DNA of 47,388 nt from Nitromaritima sp964584125 (GCA_964584125.1 CAZOYP010000005.1:1-47388), one strand, 5' to 3'. Counted from the stretch's first letter, positions 8,651 to 18,054 are shown. Notes: a model not told the origin generated them from the letters alone. Numbers and translations: made by a program.

Positions 8651-10045
8651 TTAGGCTTTCCGGTGACCAGATTTTGTTTCTAATTGATTTTGCTTAGATT
8701 CAATTTTAAAAGCTGTTTCTGCTTCTGATTCCAGGTTGGTCGGAAATACTTTTGCGCCAGGAAATACAGCGCCAGACCCTCTAAGAATTAATTCTGAATT
8801 ATTTGAAAGTTGATGCGTAAAATCATCAATTTCGATTAATCCATCTTGTTCTTTATAAGCCATTACGGGAACAAGATGTGCCTTGCTTTCTTTAACAATA
8901 TAAACCACTGTTCCCTTCTCACTGATTACCAAAGCAACGGAAGGTACATGCATCACATTTTTACGAATCCCGAATTTCATCATACCTTCCAACGTAAGTC
9001 CTGGGAATAAGGCGGGATTAGGTCTAAGCAATTCCATCTGAATTCGTATGTTACCCGAATAAATATCTGCATCTGGTATTACTCGCAATTTACCTCTCTG
9101 CTTAAACTTTAAATTAAGTTCCTTAACCCAAAAATCTATGCCTTTCAGTTTTTTCAATTTACTGCGATATGATTGAGGTATTTCAAGCACGGCCTTCAAA
9201 CGAGATGAGCTAATCATTTCAAGAACTGGAGACCCTACCTTTACAAAAGCCCCTTCCTCAATTTTTTTATGGGTAATAACACCGCTAAATGGTGCTTGAA
9301 TTAGCGTTTTAGAAAAATTAAGCTGCGCCATCTCCAATCGCTTAACAATTCCTTCACCTTCAGCCTTGAGTTGCTCAATATCTTCTTGGCGGGATTTCTT
9401 GGCAGCTTCAAATGCTGCCCTACTTTCACGAAGTTTTTCCTCGGACTGCCGAACCCTGTCATTTGCCTTATCAAGAATAGATGGTGCTGTTACTCCATCC
9501 TTCACTAGTTTTTGAAATCGACCTTGTTCCTTCACAGCTAAATCGAGAGCACTTTCATTTACCCTAACCCTCGCTAGCAATTTTTCTTTTTCTTCGGGCC
9601 GTAACCCTTCGATAGCCTTTTTGAATTCTTCTTTAGCGACAGCCATTTCTGCCTCAAGCTCTTCTACCTCAAGTTCATATTCTCTAGCATCAATTCGAAC
9701 GAGCAAATCGCCTGACCCTACTGCATCGCCTTCTTTTGACTGAACTTCTTTAATCTGACCTTCTACTTCTGCGTGAATGGTCACTCTTTGTTCTGCACGA
9801 ATATTCCCCACCGCACGAACTTGATCAGTCACATCTTTAAAAATAACATTACCTGTTTGAACCGGTAGAACAAACTCTCTTTTATTTTTCGCCACCTCAT
9901 CTTCTTTTGAGCAACCCGAAGGAACGAAAATAATCGCCAAAATTATATAAATACTAAAAAAGCCACTCCTGACCACAGAAAAAAATTTTGCTATAATTGC
10001 CAACATAAATTTAGATTTAGAAATATTTCTTTTCTCAATTATCAT
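8651..10045 (-). CDS. RND periplasmic adaptor (membrane fusion protein)
   Basis: This 464-residue protein has a hydrophobic N-terminus (about residues 26-44) followed by SGCSKED. Cys46 may be a lipidated Cys, although Pro at -3 is not an ideal lipobox. Next come a lipoyl-like half (VRAVGNIRAEQRVTI, then EGDAVGSGDLLVRID), a long Glu/Lys/Ala-rich coiled coil (about 120-235), the second lipoyl half (IQAPFSGVITHKKIEEGAFV), and beta-barrel and membrane-proximal domains. Such adaptors join the inner-membrane RND permease to an outer-membrane channel. It is the first gene of the minus-strand pair and abuts the permease. Met14 is an alternative start, as neither ATG has a clear ribosome site. It diverges from the methyltransferase gene with only 32 bases between. 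Confidence 0.92.
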   Translation of the reverse strand: MIIEKRNISKSKFMLAIIAKFFSVVRSGFFSIYIILAIIFVPSGCSKEDEVAKNKREFVLPVQTGNVIFKDVTDQVRAVGNIRAEQRVTIHAEVEGQIKEVQSKEGDAVGSGDLLVRIDAREYELEVEELEAEMAVAKEEFKKAIEGLRPEEKEKLLARVRVNESALDLAVKEQGRFQKLVKDGVTAPSILDKANDRVRQSEEKLRESRAAFEAAKKSRQEDIEQLKAEGEGIVKRLEMAQLNFSKTLIQAPFSGVITHKKIEEGAFVKVGSPVLEMISSSRLKAVLEIPQSYRSKLKKLKGIDFWVKELNLKFKQRGKLRVIPDADIYSGNIRIQMELLRPNPALFPGLTLEGMMKFGIRKNVMHVPSVALVISEKGTVVYIVKESKAHLVPVMAYKEQDGLIEIDDFTHQLSNNSELILRGSGAVFPGAKVFPTNLESEAETAFKIESKQNQLETKSGHRKA

Positions 10046-10077
10046 ACTAAGTTCAATAAGAGGCTGAATACATTGAT

Positions 10078-10983
10078 ATGACTGCCATTTCCTCTGATAA
10101 TCTTTATCTAGATAGAGACTTTGATTACCAACTGTTGGACACCGGAAATCTTAAAAAATTAGAGCGATTTGGACCTTATAAATTTGTTCGTCCCGCTCCC
10201 CAAGTTATTTGGCCTCCAAAACTGCCCAAAACAGAATGGCAGAAAGCTAATGGAGAGTTCTGTCACCACAAGGGAAAGTCGACAGGTGGTGGCGAATGGA
10301 CTTTTCGGAATCCCGTTCCCAAAAATGGTTGGCCACTCCGATTCCGTGGCCTCGTTTTTACCGTCCAGACCACTCCATTTGGACATTTGGGATTATTCCC
10401 AGAACAAGCCCAAAACTGGGTCTGGATAGCAAACCAAATCAAGGATCTTAACGGCAATAAACCCAATGTTCTTAACATGTTTGGCTATACTGGAGCAAGT
10501 ACATTAGTGGCAACGGAAAATGGAGCGAAGGTAACTCATTTGGATGCCTCCAAAGCTTCTGTTACCTGGGCACGCAAAAATTTAGAATCTTCCAGACTTT
10601 CAAGTTATCCAGTGCGCTGGATAGTAGACGATGCTGAAAAATTCCTTCAACGCGAACACCGCCGCAACCGAAAATACGATGCCCTAATTATGGATCCTCC
10701 CTCATTTGGGAGAGGACCAAAAGGGGAAATCTGGAATATAGAAACTCAAATGGGATCTTTACTCACTTTATGTAAAAATGTTTTATCCGATTCACCTAAG
10801 TTTATTTTGTTAACTACTCATTCGCCAGGGTTATCCTCGTTAACTCTTAAAAATATGATGATTAAGTTTTTAGTTTCTCCTGATTCCGGAGTATTTCATA
10901 CAGGAGATATGTCTATATATGATTCGGGATCAAAACTTCATCTTCCCAACGGGTTTTATGCCCGTTTTTCATCTAATACATAG
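10078..10983 (+). CDS. class I SAM-dependent methyltransferase, RlmI/RlmK-like
   Basis: The 301-residue protein carries the Methyltrans_SAM (PF10672) pattern. Motif I is NMFGYTGASTLVA near residues 134-146, followed by the acidic loop THLDASKASVTWARKN, and the MDPPSFGRGPKGE block near 203-215 supplies the catalytic-pocket DPPSF. This arrangement is seen in RlmI/RlmK-type 23S rRNA cytosine-5 or guanine methyltransferases. The N-terminal PUA domain of RlmI is absent, and an unusual Trp/Pro-rich N-terminal 120 residues replaces it. An RNA target is thus likely but unproven. The gene is followed after 11 bases by an acyl-CoA synthetase, probably by chance of operon layout. Confidence 0.85.
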   Translation: MTAISSDNLYLDRDFDYQLLDTGNLKKLERFGPYKFVRPAPQVIWPPKLPKTEWQKANGEFCHHKGKSTGGGEWTFRNPVPKNGWPLRFRGLVFTVQTTPFGHLGLFPEQAQNWVWIANQIKDLNGNKPNVLNMFGYTGASTLVATENGAKVTHLDASKASVTWARKNLESSRLSSYPVRWIVDDAEKFLQREHRRNRKYDALIMDPPSFGRGPKGEIWNIETQMGSLLTLCKNVLSDSPKFILLTTHSPGLSSLTLKNMMIKFLVSPDSGVFHTGDMSIYDSGSKLHLPNGFYARFSSNT

Positions 10984-10994
10984 AAAAGGAATAT

Positions 10995-12521
10995 ATGGCT
11001 CTTGAATTTTATAATTTAATCAAAAATCATGCAGAAAAAAGCCCTCGGCATCCTGCAATCATTGACGGTGAAGTGACCATCACTTATGAAGAATTGCTTG
11101 AACAAACTGAGAGTTTTGCAGGTGAATTGACTAATCTACAGTTGAATTCCAAAAGCAAACTGGGACTACTTTGTCTGAATCAAAAAGAATATTTAGTCGC
11201 CTTGATGGGAGCTTTTTTAAAAGGTATTACTGTCATACCATATAACTTTTTATTAAAGCCCGAAGATTTAATATATATTACACAAGACGCCGGCATCGAT
11301 TCTATTGTTGTTGATTCAGTATTCATAAAGCCAGAAACCATTCCTTTTCTTGAAACCTTCAAGAATAAAATTGTGGTAGGCCATACGGGCTCTATAAAGC
11401 TTGGTGAAAATACACTAAATTATGCAAACTTTATTAAAAGTGGCCGCCCTTACAAGGCTGAATCACGACATGATAGAGCTAACGATATCCCTGATATAAT
11501 TTTGTATACTTCAGGAACTACGGCAAAACCCAAAGGAGTGATGCTTGATGAGTCTCAATTTTTTGCTAATAGCCGGGACAGCCTAACTCATATCCCGATC
11601 ACATCTGATGACCGAGTTATAGTAGCACTTCCTTTGTTCCACTCATTCGGCAATATTATGGCATTAATGGTTTTCATGTCCGGTGGCACACTCATTCTTT
11701 TAAAACAATTCGCACCTAAATCGATTCTTCAAAATATTGCCGAAAACAAGGCAACTATTCTACCTCTTGTACCAACTATATATAGTTTTCTAGTCGATCT
11801 ATACGCTCGAGGTGATTACGACGTTTCCTCTCTGAAACACTGTATTTCGGGTGGCGCAGCGCTTCCTAGTGCTTTGCTAAAAAAAGTTGAAGAAACACTC
11901 AAAGTTTCAGTAATTGAAGGATATGGCCTAACAGAAACTTCCCCTGTCATTGCAGTTAATACATTCAAAGAAGGAAGCATTCCTAGTTCAGTCGGTCCAA
12001 TTGTTCCTAATGTTGAAATCAAGGTTGTTGACGAAGTAGGAAAAGAAAAATCACCCGAAGAAGTAGGCGAAATTCTAGTTCGTGGTAAAACTGTCATGCA
12101 GGGTTATTGGAACCTTCCAAAAGAAACAGCTGATGCGATAACTCCGGATGGTTGGTTTAAGACGGGCGACTTGGGTCACATTGATAAAGAAAATCGACTC
12201 TTTATTTCGGCGGGAAGAAAAAAAGATCTGATTATACGAGCCGGGGAAAACGTTTCTCCACTTGCTATTGAAAATGCGTTAATGAACCACCCTGCTATTG
12301 CAGAGGTTGCAGCCGTAGGACTTCCCGATGAAAGAGCAGGCGAGCGGGTGAAGGTATGCATCGCGTTAAGACATGGAAAAATATTAACCGAGAACGAACT
12401 CAAATCTTATTGCCGAAAAAACCTCCCGACATTTATGGTCCCCGATTACTTCCAATTTATGGAAGAGTTACCTAAAAATGCTACAGGGAAAATACTAAAA
12501 ACCGAGCTAAAGAAAAACTAA
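10995..12521 (+). CDS. AMP-forming acyl-CoA synthetase (long-chain fatty acid-CoA ligase-like)
   Basis: At 508 residues it has full length for the ANL superfamily. The P-loop-like motif YTSGTTAKPKG sits at residues 171-181, GYGLTETSP lies in the middle, and GWFKTGDLGHIDKENRL follows. The C-terminal hinge has KDLIIRAGENVSP, and the last lines hold PKNATGKILK with the catalytic Lys. These enzymes adenylate a carboxylic acid and transfer it to CoA. Sequence alone does not fix chain length; closest resemblance is to medium/long-chain fatty acid ligases. A Shine-Dalgarno AAGGA lies four bases before the ATG. It follows the methyltransferase by 11 bases and converges on the next gene with 15 bases between. 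Confidence 0.92.
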   Translation: MALEFYNLIKNHAEKSPRHPAIIDGEVTITYEELLEQTESFAGELTNLQLNSKSKLGLLCLNQKEYLVALMGAFLKGITVIPYNFLLKPEDLIYITQDAGIDSIVVDSVFIKPETIPFLETFKNKIVVGHTGSIKLGENTLNYANFIKSGRPYKAESRHDRANDIPDIILYTSGTTAKPKGVMLDESQFFANSRDSLTHIPITSDDRVIVALPLFHSFGNIMALMVFMSGGTLILLKQFAPKSILQNIAENKATILPLVPTIYSFLVDLYARGDYDVSSLKHCISGGAALPSALLKKVEETLKVSVIEGYGLTETSPVIAVNTFKEGSIPSSVGPIVPNVEIKVVDEVGKEKSPEEVGEILVRGKTVMQGYWNLPKETADAITPDGWFKTGDLGHIDKENRLFISAGRKKDLIIRAGENVSPLAIENALMNHPAIAEVAAVGLPDERAGERVKVCIALRHGKILTENELKSYCRKNLPTFMVPDYFQFMEELPKNATGKILKTELKKN

Positions 12522-12536
12522 TACAACATTATCTGA

Positions 12537-13883
12537 TTATATATCCTTAGCACATCGAAAACCAAGGCTCTCAAACCGGTAACCCCTGAAGAATGCCTTG
12601 CGCCAGGCTGAACGCAGGGTTTCTATCCCTCCAGCCCATGATCCACCACGTAAAATTTTCTCATTACCCCCTCCATCAAAATCAGGAGCATTTTTGCGAT
12701 CTGGTCCTAATGGGTTATCCTTAGGGCTAATTATATAATAGTTTTTTTCAGTATCCATCCAATCAGATACCCATTCGGCAACATTTCCTGACATATCATA
12801 AAGTCCAAGTGGATTTGGAGGATACTTTGCAACGGGAGCAGTAAACTTATAACCATCGGAAGCATCCACAGTTCTAACATTCATATCACAATTAACATCA
12901 CAAAAATTCCCTTTTGATGAGTCAAATCTTTCTCCCCAATAGTACTCTGTAGTTGTTCCGCCACGAGCAGCAAATTCCCATTCCGCCTCCGTAGGTAACC
13001 TTTTACCTGTTTTTTTACAATATTTATTTGCTTCCTGCCAAGTAACACTTTCAACTGGTAGGTCTGCAGATACAAATCGGGATGGGTTAGTTTTCATTAC
13101 AGATTGAAAGGATTTTTGAGTGACTTCATGTTTCTCGATTTTAAATGGAGACAAGCAAACTTTGTGAATGGGACCTTCAAGGAGTGCACCTTTATCACTT
13201 CCCATATCAAAGCAACCACCTTCTACCGACACCATTTCAGTATTTTTTGGCTTACCGGAAAGATCGATAAGCTTTGATTGTATCTTCGAATAAAGCTCCT
13301 GAACGCTTGCATGATCTATTCGTGGTACACCTACATACTCAATTTTAACCTTATTTTTTGGGACTAGCTTCATCTTACCTGTCTCCAAAAAAAACAGCCG
13401 ATAATTAGGCACCTCTGTTTTAGTTTTAGAGTCTAGATAGTTTCTCATGTTGTTTTGCCCAGAATCAGCACTGATTACTGTTTCATCAACTAGCTCTGCC
13501 ATATGATATGGAGTGCGTGTTTTAGGGGAAGTCACTCCTGCCAAAGCATCTGACTGACCAACCACAAAAACTTTCACTTTTTTTTGCAGCATAACCCTAA
13601 AAGAAAGAATTTTTTCAGCTAAAGGTTTTGCCTCTGCATACTTTTCGAGTGTGAATTTAATCTCTACGAGCGATTTTAAAATACGATAATTTTTAGGCTC
13701 CTTTGCTAAAGCTTCTGTATATGCTTTTTCTGCTAAAATGTAATCCCCGTTCATACGATGACTATCTCCCTGCACGAGCAATTCTGGTACGTTGGCAAAA
13801 ACGTTACCCGAAGAAAAGATTATGACTAAAGACACAACATGGGCAGATAGTAATAATTTAAAAACATGCTGAACTACCTTCAT
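12537..13883 (-). CDS. exported TPR protein with formylglycine-enzyme-fold (SUMF1-like) domain
   Basis: The start is set at 13883 because AAGGAG lies nine bases before that ATG and the product then opens with a signal peptide (KVVQHVFKLLLSAHVV, then a probable cut after VFA). An upstream in-frame ATG at 13907 would bury the signal. After the signal come about 90 residues with one or two TPR-like units (AEKAYTEALAKEPKN), a linker, then an FGE-sulfatase domain: FDMGSDKGALLEGP, VTWQEANKYCKKTGKRLPT, EAEWEFAARGG, GLYDMSGNVAEWVSDW, ILRGGSW and LGFRCAKD. True formylglycine-generating enzymes carry a SYCxxYRxxAR cysteine motif. Here the equivalent segment reads LRSAWRKAFFRGYR, so sulfatase activation is unlikely. 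A periplasmic scaffold or related iron-enzyme role is possible. Confidence 0.85.
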   Translation of the reverse strand: MKVVQHVFKLLLSAHVVSLVIIFSSGNVFANVPELLVQGDSHRMNGDYILAEKAYTEALAKEPKNYRILKSLVEIKFTLEKYAEAKPLAEKILSFRVMLQKKVKVFVVGQSDALAGVTSPKTRTPYHMAELVDETVISADSGQNNMRNYLDSKTKTEVPNYRLFFLETGKMKLVPKNKVKIEYVGVPRIDHASVQELYSKIQSKLIDLSGKPKNTEMVSVEGGCFDMGSDKGALLEGPIHKVCLSPFKIEKHEVTQKSFQSVMKTNPSRFVSADLPVESVTWQEANKYCKKTGKRLPTEAEWEFAARGGTTTEYYWGERFDSSKGNFCDVNCDMNVRTVDASDGYKFTAPVAKYPPNPLGLYDMSGNVAEWVSDWMDTEKNYYIISPKDNPLGPDRKNAPDFDGGGNEKILRGGSWAGGIETLRSAWRKAFFRGYRFESLGFRCAKDI

Positions 13884-13891
13884 GAGAGCGG

Positions 13892-13897
13892 CTCCTT
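13892..13897 (-). promoter_or_regulatory. ribosome binding site fixing the start at 13883
   Basis: On the minus strand AAGGAG is followed nine bases later by ATG. This strong match makes the second Met of the open frame, and not the first at 13907, the likely start of the TPR/SUMF1-like protein. Confidence 0.75.
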
Positions 13898-14004
13898 GAT
13901 TGATCAATTTTATATAAGATTAACTTAATAATAGATTATATGGTCTAGTTAAACAAGAAAACATAGCACTAGTCATCAGAGATTTTAATCCTAATTAGTG
14001 CCAG

Positions 14005-14160
14005 TTATTTCTTTTTAACTTTATCCTCAGGCGAGGGTTTGGGAGATTTAGCTTTGCCAGATTGGATAATTTTTTGTTTTTTAAGCTTGTTCCAATCAGA
14101 ACTCACATCTTTTTGGGCTTTAAACTTATCGCGTTTTGGGAAATAATCAATTTCATCCAT
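14005..14160 (-). CDS. 51-residue lysine-rich small protein
   Basis: A short open frame reads MDEIDYFPKRDKFKAQKD at its start, has a Trp at residue 23, and ends in a Lys/Pro/Ser-rich tail closing with VKKK. The protein is highly charged and soluble, with no signal or membrane segment; a disordered or nucleic-acid-contacting tail is plausible. I recognise no family. The gene lies 28 bases downstream of the stop of the large membrane/TPR protein on the same strand, so it may be the last gene of that transcript. The ribosome site is weak. The biased composition, the clean ATG-to-TAA frame and its position in an otherwise empty gap support it, but comparison with relatives is missing. Confidence 0.5.
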   Translation of the reverse strand: MDEIDYFPKRDKFKAQKDVSSDWNKLKKQKIIQSGKAKSPKPSPEDKVKKK

Positions 14161-14188
14161 TATATCTAACCACGGATTATTTTAGTTT

Positions 14189-16426
14189 TTAATTTTTTTG
14201 GATTGAATTTTTTAATATTTTCTTCAAATCCTCAGTCATTGGGCTCTTCACACCCAACTCAAGCGCTTTTCCCAAATGGGCTCCAGCTTTTTCACGGTTG
14301 TTCATAATAACATATAGCATCGCTAAATTGGCATGCCCTGCGCCAAAACTTGGGTTCACCGTTATTGCTAATAAAAGCATATCGCGTGCTTTTTCAGGTT
14401 TCTGCTGTCTTAGATAAACCTGAGCTAATGAATTATAGGAACTATAATTATTTGGTAACTGCCGAATGGCAGCCTTTAAAAATGGCGCTGCTTTGTCATT
14501 TTCCCCCAAAATCGAAAGAACTGTTCCGTAATTCGCTAAAAGAGACGGATGGTCCGGGTAAATCTCAATTGCTTTACTATACTCTTGTTCGGCTAGCTTG
14601 AATTTCTTCTGACTTCCAAAAACAATTCCTTTCTTAAAATATGGTGTCCATAAATCAGGCATTAGTCCCGATGCCTGCTCAAATGAAATCTGCGCAGACT
14701 TATAATCTCTATTAGCTAAAAATGAGTCTCCGCGAGAAAGAAGTTGTTTGTAAGCTACTCGCTTTTCTATTTCCTGAATAGACTTTTTGGGGCTGGCACT
14801 TACAACAAGCGCAACCAAAAGAACACTCGATAAAACTCCAGTTAATATTACATTTTTTGGTCGTGCTATTACTTTTAGAATAGATCCATTTTGCATAGAA
14901 CTTCTGAATAGACACAACACACCTATTACACAAACAAACTGCGCTAAGGGAAAGATTAATAAATACATACCATCTAAATAATCCCACTCTGCATGGTCAA
15001 AGTTCATCAACCGAAAAAAATTGGTCGAGCGTAACAGAAGTAACGGGTGGTTGAAAAAAACCTGAAACGACTGAGATAAGGCTTCAACTGAAAAAAGTGG
15101 ATGGTTGTATGGAAGGACTACCTTATACTGAACAATCATTAAATATTGAGCAATCACGCAAATTATGGTGAATATTATTGAGATATAACGAGTCGCTTTA
15201 TTACTAAAGCACCTGTGCAAGAGGTTGGCCAGCCCGATGGTAAATAGCACCGCTGCGGGAATAAACCAACGATTACCGTAGGCATCTGATTCCACATAAG
15301 ACAGCATAACTACAACGGAGGAAAGCACTGATATCAAGGAGGAAAAGCGTATGCTTTTGGAAACGGGACCGGAAATCAAAAGCCCAACAAGACCAGCAAA
15401 CCACAAAGGAGTAGCTACTGCCAATCCCCATTTAGCGCTGAAAAAAATCTCGTGCAATTTTTCACCAAGCATCACAGAGGATGCTGATGTTTCAATCGCT
15501 TGACTCTGAAATGTATCTAGGAGATAGGAAGAAATAATAGATCCGTTTAACTGATTCCACGCAACAAACTGAGGCAATAATAAAACTAAGAACAAGGCAA
15601 TAAAACAAAGTGTGTTGGTTAAAAAGTCTGTCGCCTTGATAGGGTTTTCAGAATTCCTTCCCGCAAAGTATAGGAAAGCCATATCGACTATATAAAGGAC
15701 TCCGTAGTTGGCGTTTATCAGCCGAACAAGGCACAGCAATCCTAGACAAGCTCCCATAACAGCATGATGAAGTTTTTTATCTGACTCCCGATAATGAAGC
15801 CACGCTATCACAAATAATGTGGCAAGAAAAAATTCAGTGGTATGTGCCATTCGCTGACGAATGAAAGTGTAATACAATAAGGGGGACGCCATCCACAGCG
15901 ATACACTTGCGATTATTGCAATCCGTTCGTCAACAATTTTTTTAAGAACTCGGCACATGATCATGAGCCCGGCAAATAAGTACGTTGCCGATGCAAGCGC
16001 GGTAGCTACGAAATAAGGTGATGAATAACCGTCAGCCTTAACCGGATACCCCAAAGCGCTATAAAGCAAAGCAAGTAAATGGCCCACCATAAAGAAGGGA
16101 AGATATAGCACTGCTTGGCCCAGCTGCCAATTGCTGAAAACATACCCGGTTGAATTGAAATGATTGATATGAGCATAATAACGCTCGTCTATAAAATCCA
16201 GATCACCGTCGAAAAATAATGACCGCAAATAAGAGTAATAAGCAGTATCATCTCCTCCATCGACGGTTTTTACTGAGTAGTACCCAGAGTGTGTAAGTGG
16301 TGGAATCCAATCATTGAAAAGCCCGAGCGGAGTCAACAGAAGGAACAATAAATAAAAAATCCCTCCAATTAAAAATAATTTTTTTGAAGAAACGGCTGCA
16401 CCAGTATATTGAGATGTTGAGCACAT
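14189..16426 (-). CDS. polytopic GT-C-like membrane protein with C-terminal TPR domain
   Basis: The 745-residue protein opens with a hydrophobic segment (about 16-36), a loop with acidic motifs DGGDD (56-60) and DGDLDF, and then around ten further hydrophobic segments to residue about 530. This layout matches GT-C-type glycosyltransferases (PMT/ArnT-like), in which an acidic first loop binds the lipid-linked donor. Residues about 545-735 hold at least four TPRs, for example YKSAQISFEQASGLMPD and AEQEYSKAIEIYPDHPSL. The tail would face either side of the membrane; this cannot be told. It heads a minus-strand unit with the small 51-residue gene. The fold call is moderate because GT-C sequences diverge greatly; it could be an O-antigen ligase/polymerase-like protein. 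Confidence 0.7.
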   Translation of the reverse strand: MCSTSQYTGAAVSSKKLFLIGGIFYLLFLLLTPLGLFNDWIPPLTHSGYYSVKTVDGGDDTAYYSYLRSLFFDGDLDFIDERYYAHINHFNSTGYVFSNWQLGQAVLYLPFFMVGHLLALLYSALGYPVKADGYSSPYFVATALASATYLFAGLMIMCRVLKKIVDERIAIIASVSLWMASPLLYYTFIRQRMAHTTEFFLATLFVIAWLHYRESDKKLHHAVMGACLGLLCLVRLINANYGVLYIVDMAFLYFAGRNSENPIKATDFLTNTLCFIALFLVLLLPQFVAWNQLNGSIISSYLLDTFQSQAIETSASSVMLGEKLHEIFFSAKWGLAVATPLWFAGLVGLLISGPVSKSIRFSSLISVLSSVVVMLSYVESDAYGNRWFIPAAVLFTIGLANLLHRCFSNKATRYISIIFTIICVIAQYLMIVQYKVVLPYNHPLFSVEALSQSFQVFFNHPLLLLRSTNFFRLMNFDHAEWDYLDGMYLLIFPLAQFVCVIGVLCLFRSSMQNGSILKVIARPKNVILTGVLSSVLLVALVVSASPKKSIQEIEKRVAYKQLLSRGDSFLANRDYKSAQISFEQASGLMPDLWTPYFKKGIVFGSQKKFKLAEQEYSKAIEIYPDHPSLLANYGTVLSILGENDKAAPFLKAAIRQLPNNYSSYNSLAQVYLRQQKPEKARDMLLLAITVNPSFGAGHANLAMLYVIMNNREKAGAHLGKALELGVKSPMTEDLKKILKNSIQKN

Positions 16427-16566
16427 ATGGTTATGCGTATAAGACTTTTTTTTCTAAGGCAAAAGGTATTGCTTACGTCAAATATCACGAAGCAAGGTCT
16501 ATGTGATTTCTTTATTTAAATTAAATATTAGGTAGGATTAGGGTTATGCCAAGTACTATTGTTTAA

Positions 16567-17688
16567 TTAAACAACCAGTCCTTTGGCCACAAGTTCCTGA
16601 TGCGCATCTTCTGTTCGTGAAACTGCGCTCTGCTGATCACCCCAGGCAACCAGATCTGTCAGACCTTCCTTAAGTGATAACTCAGGCTCGAATCCCAATG
16701 CGCTAATTTTAGAAGTGTCTGCGTAACAATGCCGAATATCCCCATTTCTAAACTTTCCAATAACATCGGGTATTAGTGATTTCCCAAAAATTCCAATTAA
16801 TGTTTTAGCGACTTCAAGAATTGAAGCTGGTTTTCCTCGCCCAACATTAAATACCTGGTAATTTGATTTTGACGTATCTAGCAACATCAGTTTACCCCTT
16901 ACCAAATCTTTTACATGAATAAAGTCACGTTGCTGATACCCATCTTCATAAATGAGGGGAGCTTTGCCATTTTTAATAGCTGAACAGAAAATAGCAGCTA
17001 CACCAGTATATGGATTGTTCAAACTCTGCCTAGGACCATAACAATTAAAATAACGACAAACCACCGTTGGTATTTTATATGCCTCACCGATCATTAAAGA
17101 ATAAACTTCCTGATCTTTTTTGCTCTGAGCATAAACAGAAGTACAATGCATGTCTTTATCTTCATCAGTCGGAACCGGTATTGCCGGTTGTTCGCATGAA
17201 GGGCAAAGCATTTCCCATTGCCCTAACTGCATCTGCTCTATGGATCGAGATTTGGGCGAAATTTTACCATGTTCACTACAAACATATCGGCCTTCACCGT
17301 AGTTGCTCATCGAACTAGCAACTAAAACTTTTTCTATATTGTTGCTCTCATTAACTAGGATATCCCAAAGAACACCGGTCCCGCCAACATTAGTGGAGAT
17401 ATACTGATCGATGGAGTACATCGATTGCCCCACACCCACTTCAGCAGCATCATGAATTATGATATCTATTCCCTCAATAGCTTTCCGCAAACAATCGCGA
17501 TCACGCATGTCACCATGAATAAACTCTACATCTTCATTGACATATAGAGGTTTTTTTGCTGAAGGACCATGTACCTGAGGGTTAAGGTTATCAAACACAC
17601 GGACTATATCACCTCTTTCTAGAAGAGCATCGACTGTATGCGATCCAATAAACCCAGCTCCACCTGTCACCAAAACTCTTTTACTCAT
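16567..17688 (-). CDS. NAD-dependent sugar epimerase, probable dTDP-L-rhamnose 4-epimerase (WbiB-like)
   Basis: A 373-residue extended short-chain dehydrogenase. The NAD-binding GGAGFIGSH is at residues 9-17 and the catalytic YAQSK at 186-190. Between the catalytic Ser region (VASSMSNYGEG) and the Tyr lies an insertion of about 45 residues with Cys137, His140 and the pair Cys162/Cys165 (CPSC), which looks like a zinc ribbon or knuckle. I associate this insertion with the WbiB/TylD-like group that converts dTDP-L-rhamnose to 6-deoxy-L-talose; that assignment is from memory. It would fit the rfb genes 7 kb away. It stands alone on the minus strand and diverges from the glycosyltransferase operon. 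Another nucleotide sugar substrate is possible. Confidence 0.75.
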   Translation of the reverse strand: MSKRVLVTGGAGFIGSHTVDALLERGDIVRVFDNLNPQVHGPSAKKPLYVNEDVEFIHGDMRDRDCLRKAIEGIDIIIHDAAEVGVGQSMYSIDQYISTNVGGTGVLWDILVNESNNIEKVLVASSMSNYGEGRYVCSEHGKISPKSRSIEQMQLGQWEMLCPSCEQPAIPVPTDEDKDMHCTSVYAQSKKDQEVYSLMIGEAYKIPTVVCRYFNCYGPRQSLNNPYTGVAAIFCSAIKNGKAPLIYEDGYQQRDFIHVKDLVRGKLMLLDTSKSNYQVFNVGRGKPASILEVAKTLIGIFGKSLIPDVIGKFRNGDIRHCYADTSKISALGFEPELSLKEGLTDLVAWGDQQSAVSRTEDAHQELVAKGLVV

Positions 17689-18054
17689 AAGACAATAGTT
17701 TTATTTTGATTTAAGAATTTTTCGCTAATTTTGCCAGTTAACTCTCATAAAGTACATTGGAAAGTAACAGTGAAGCCCATCAAAATCCAACCGCAATACA
17801 CTTTACCTCTTCGGTATTATTTAAAACTCACTTAAGTATTTAAATTTAAGGAAGGTCCTTCGCCTAACTCATTTTTTAGCCCCCCGTTGTTTGAATATTT
17901 AAATCTAATTATAATCAAAATAGTCTACCCTTTAAAAAAGGACCATGCTTACAAGGCTTTCTTGAATTCACTATCAATATAAGTGATAATTAACTCAATG
18001 CGGTCTTTAAATTAAAAATAAGTTGTAACTCCGTATACTCTCCGAATAAATTAC
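17689..18054. other. divergent intergenic region
   Basis: These 366 AT-rich bases separate two divergent sugar genes and should hold both promoters. One good candidate is marked for the plus strand. I see no open frame worth calling and no riboswitch-like structure. Confidence 0.5.
17962..17990 (+). promoter_or_regulatory. candidate sigma70-type promoter for the glycosyltransferase operon
   Basis: TTGAAT and GATAAT are separated by exactly 17 bases (4/6 and 5/6 matches to the consensus), about 65 bases before the GTG start at 18055. In AT-rich DNA such matches arise by chance, so this is only a candidate. Confidence 0.35.
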
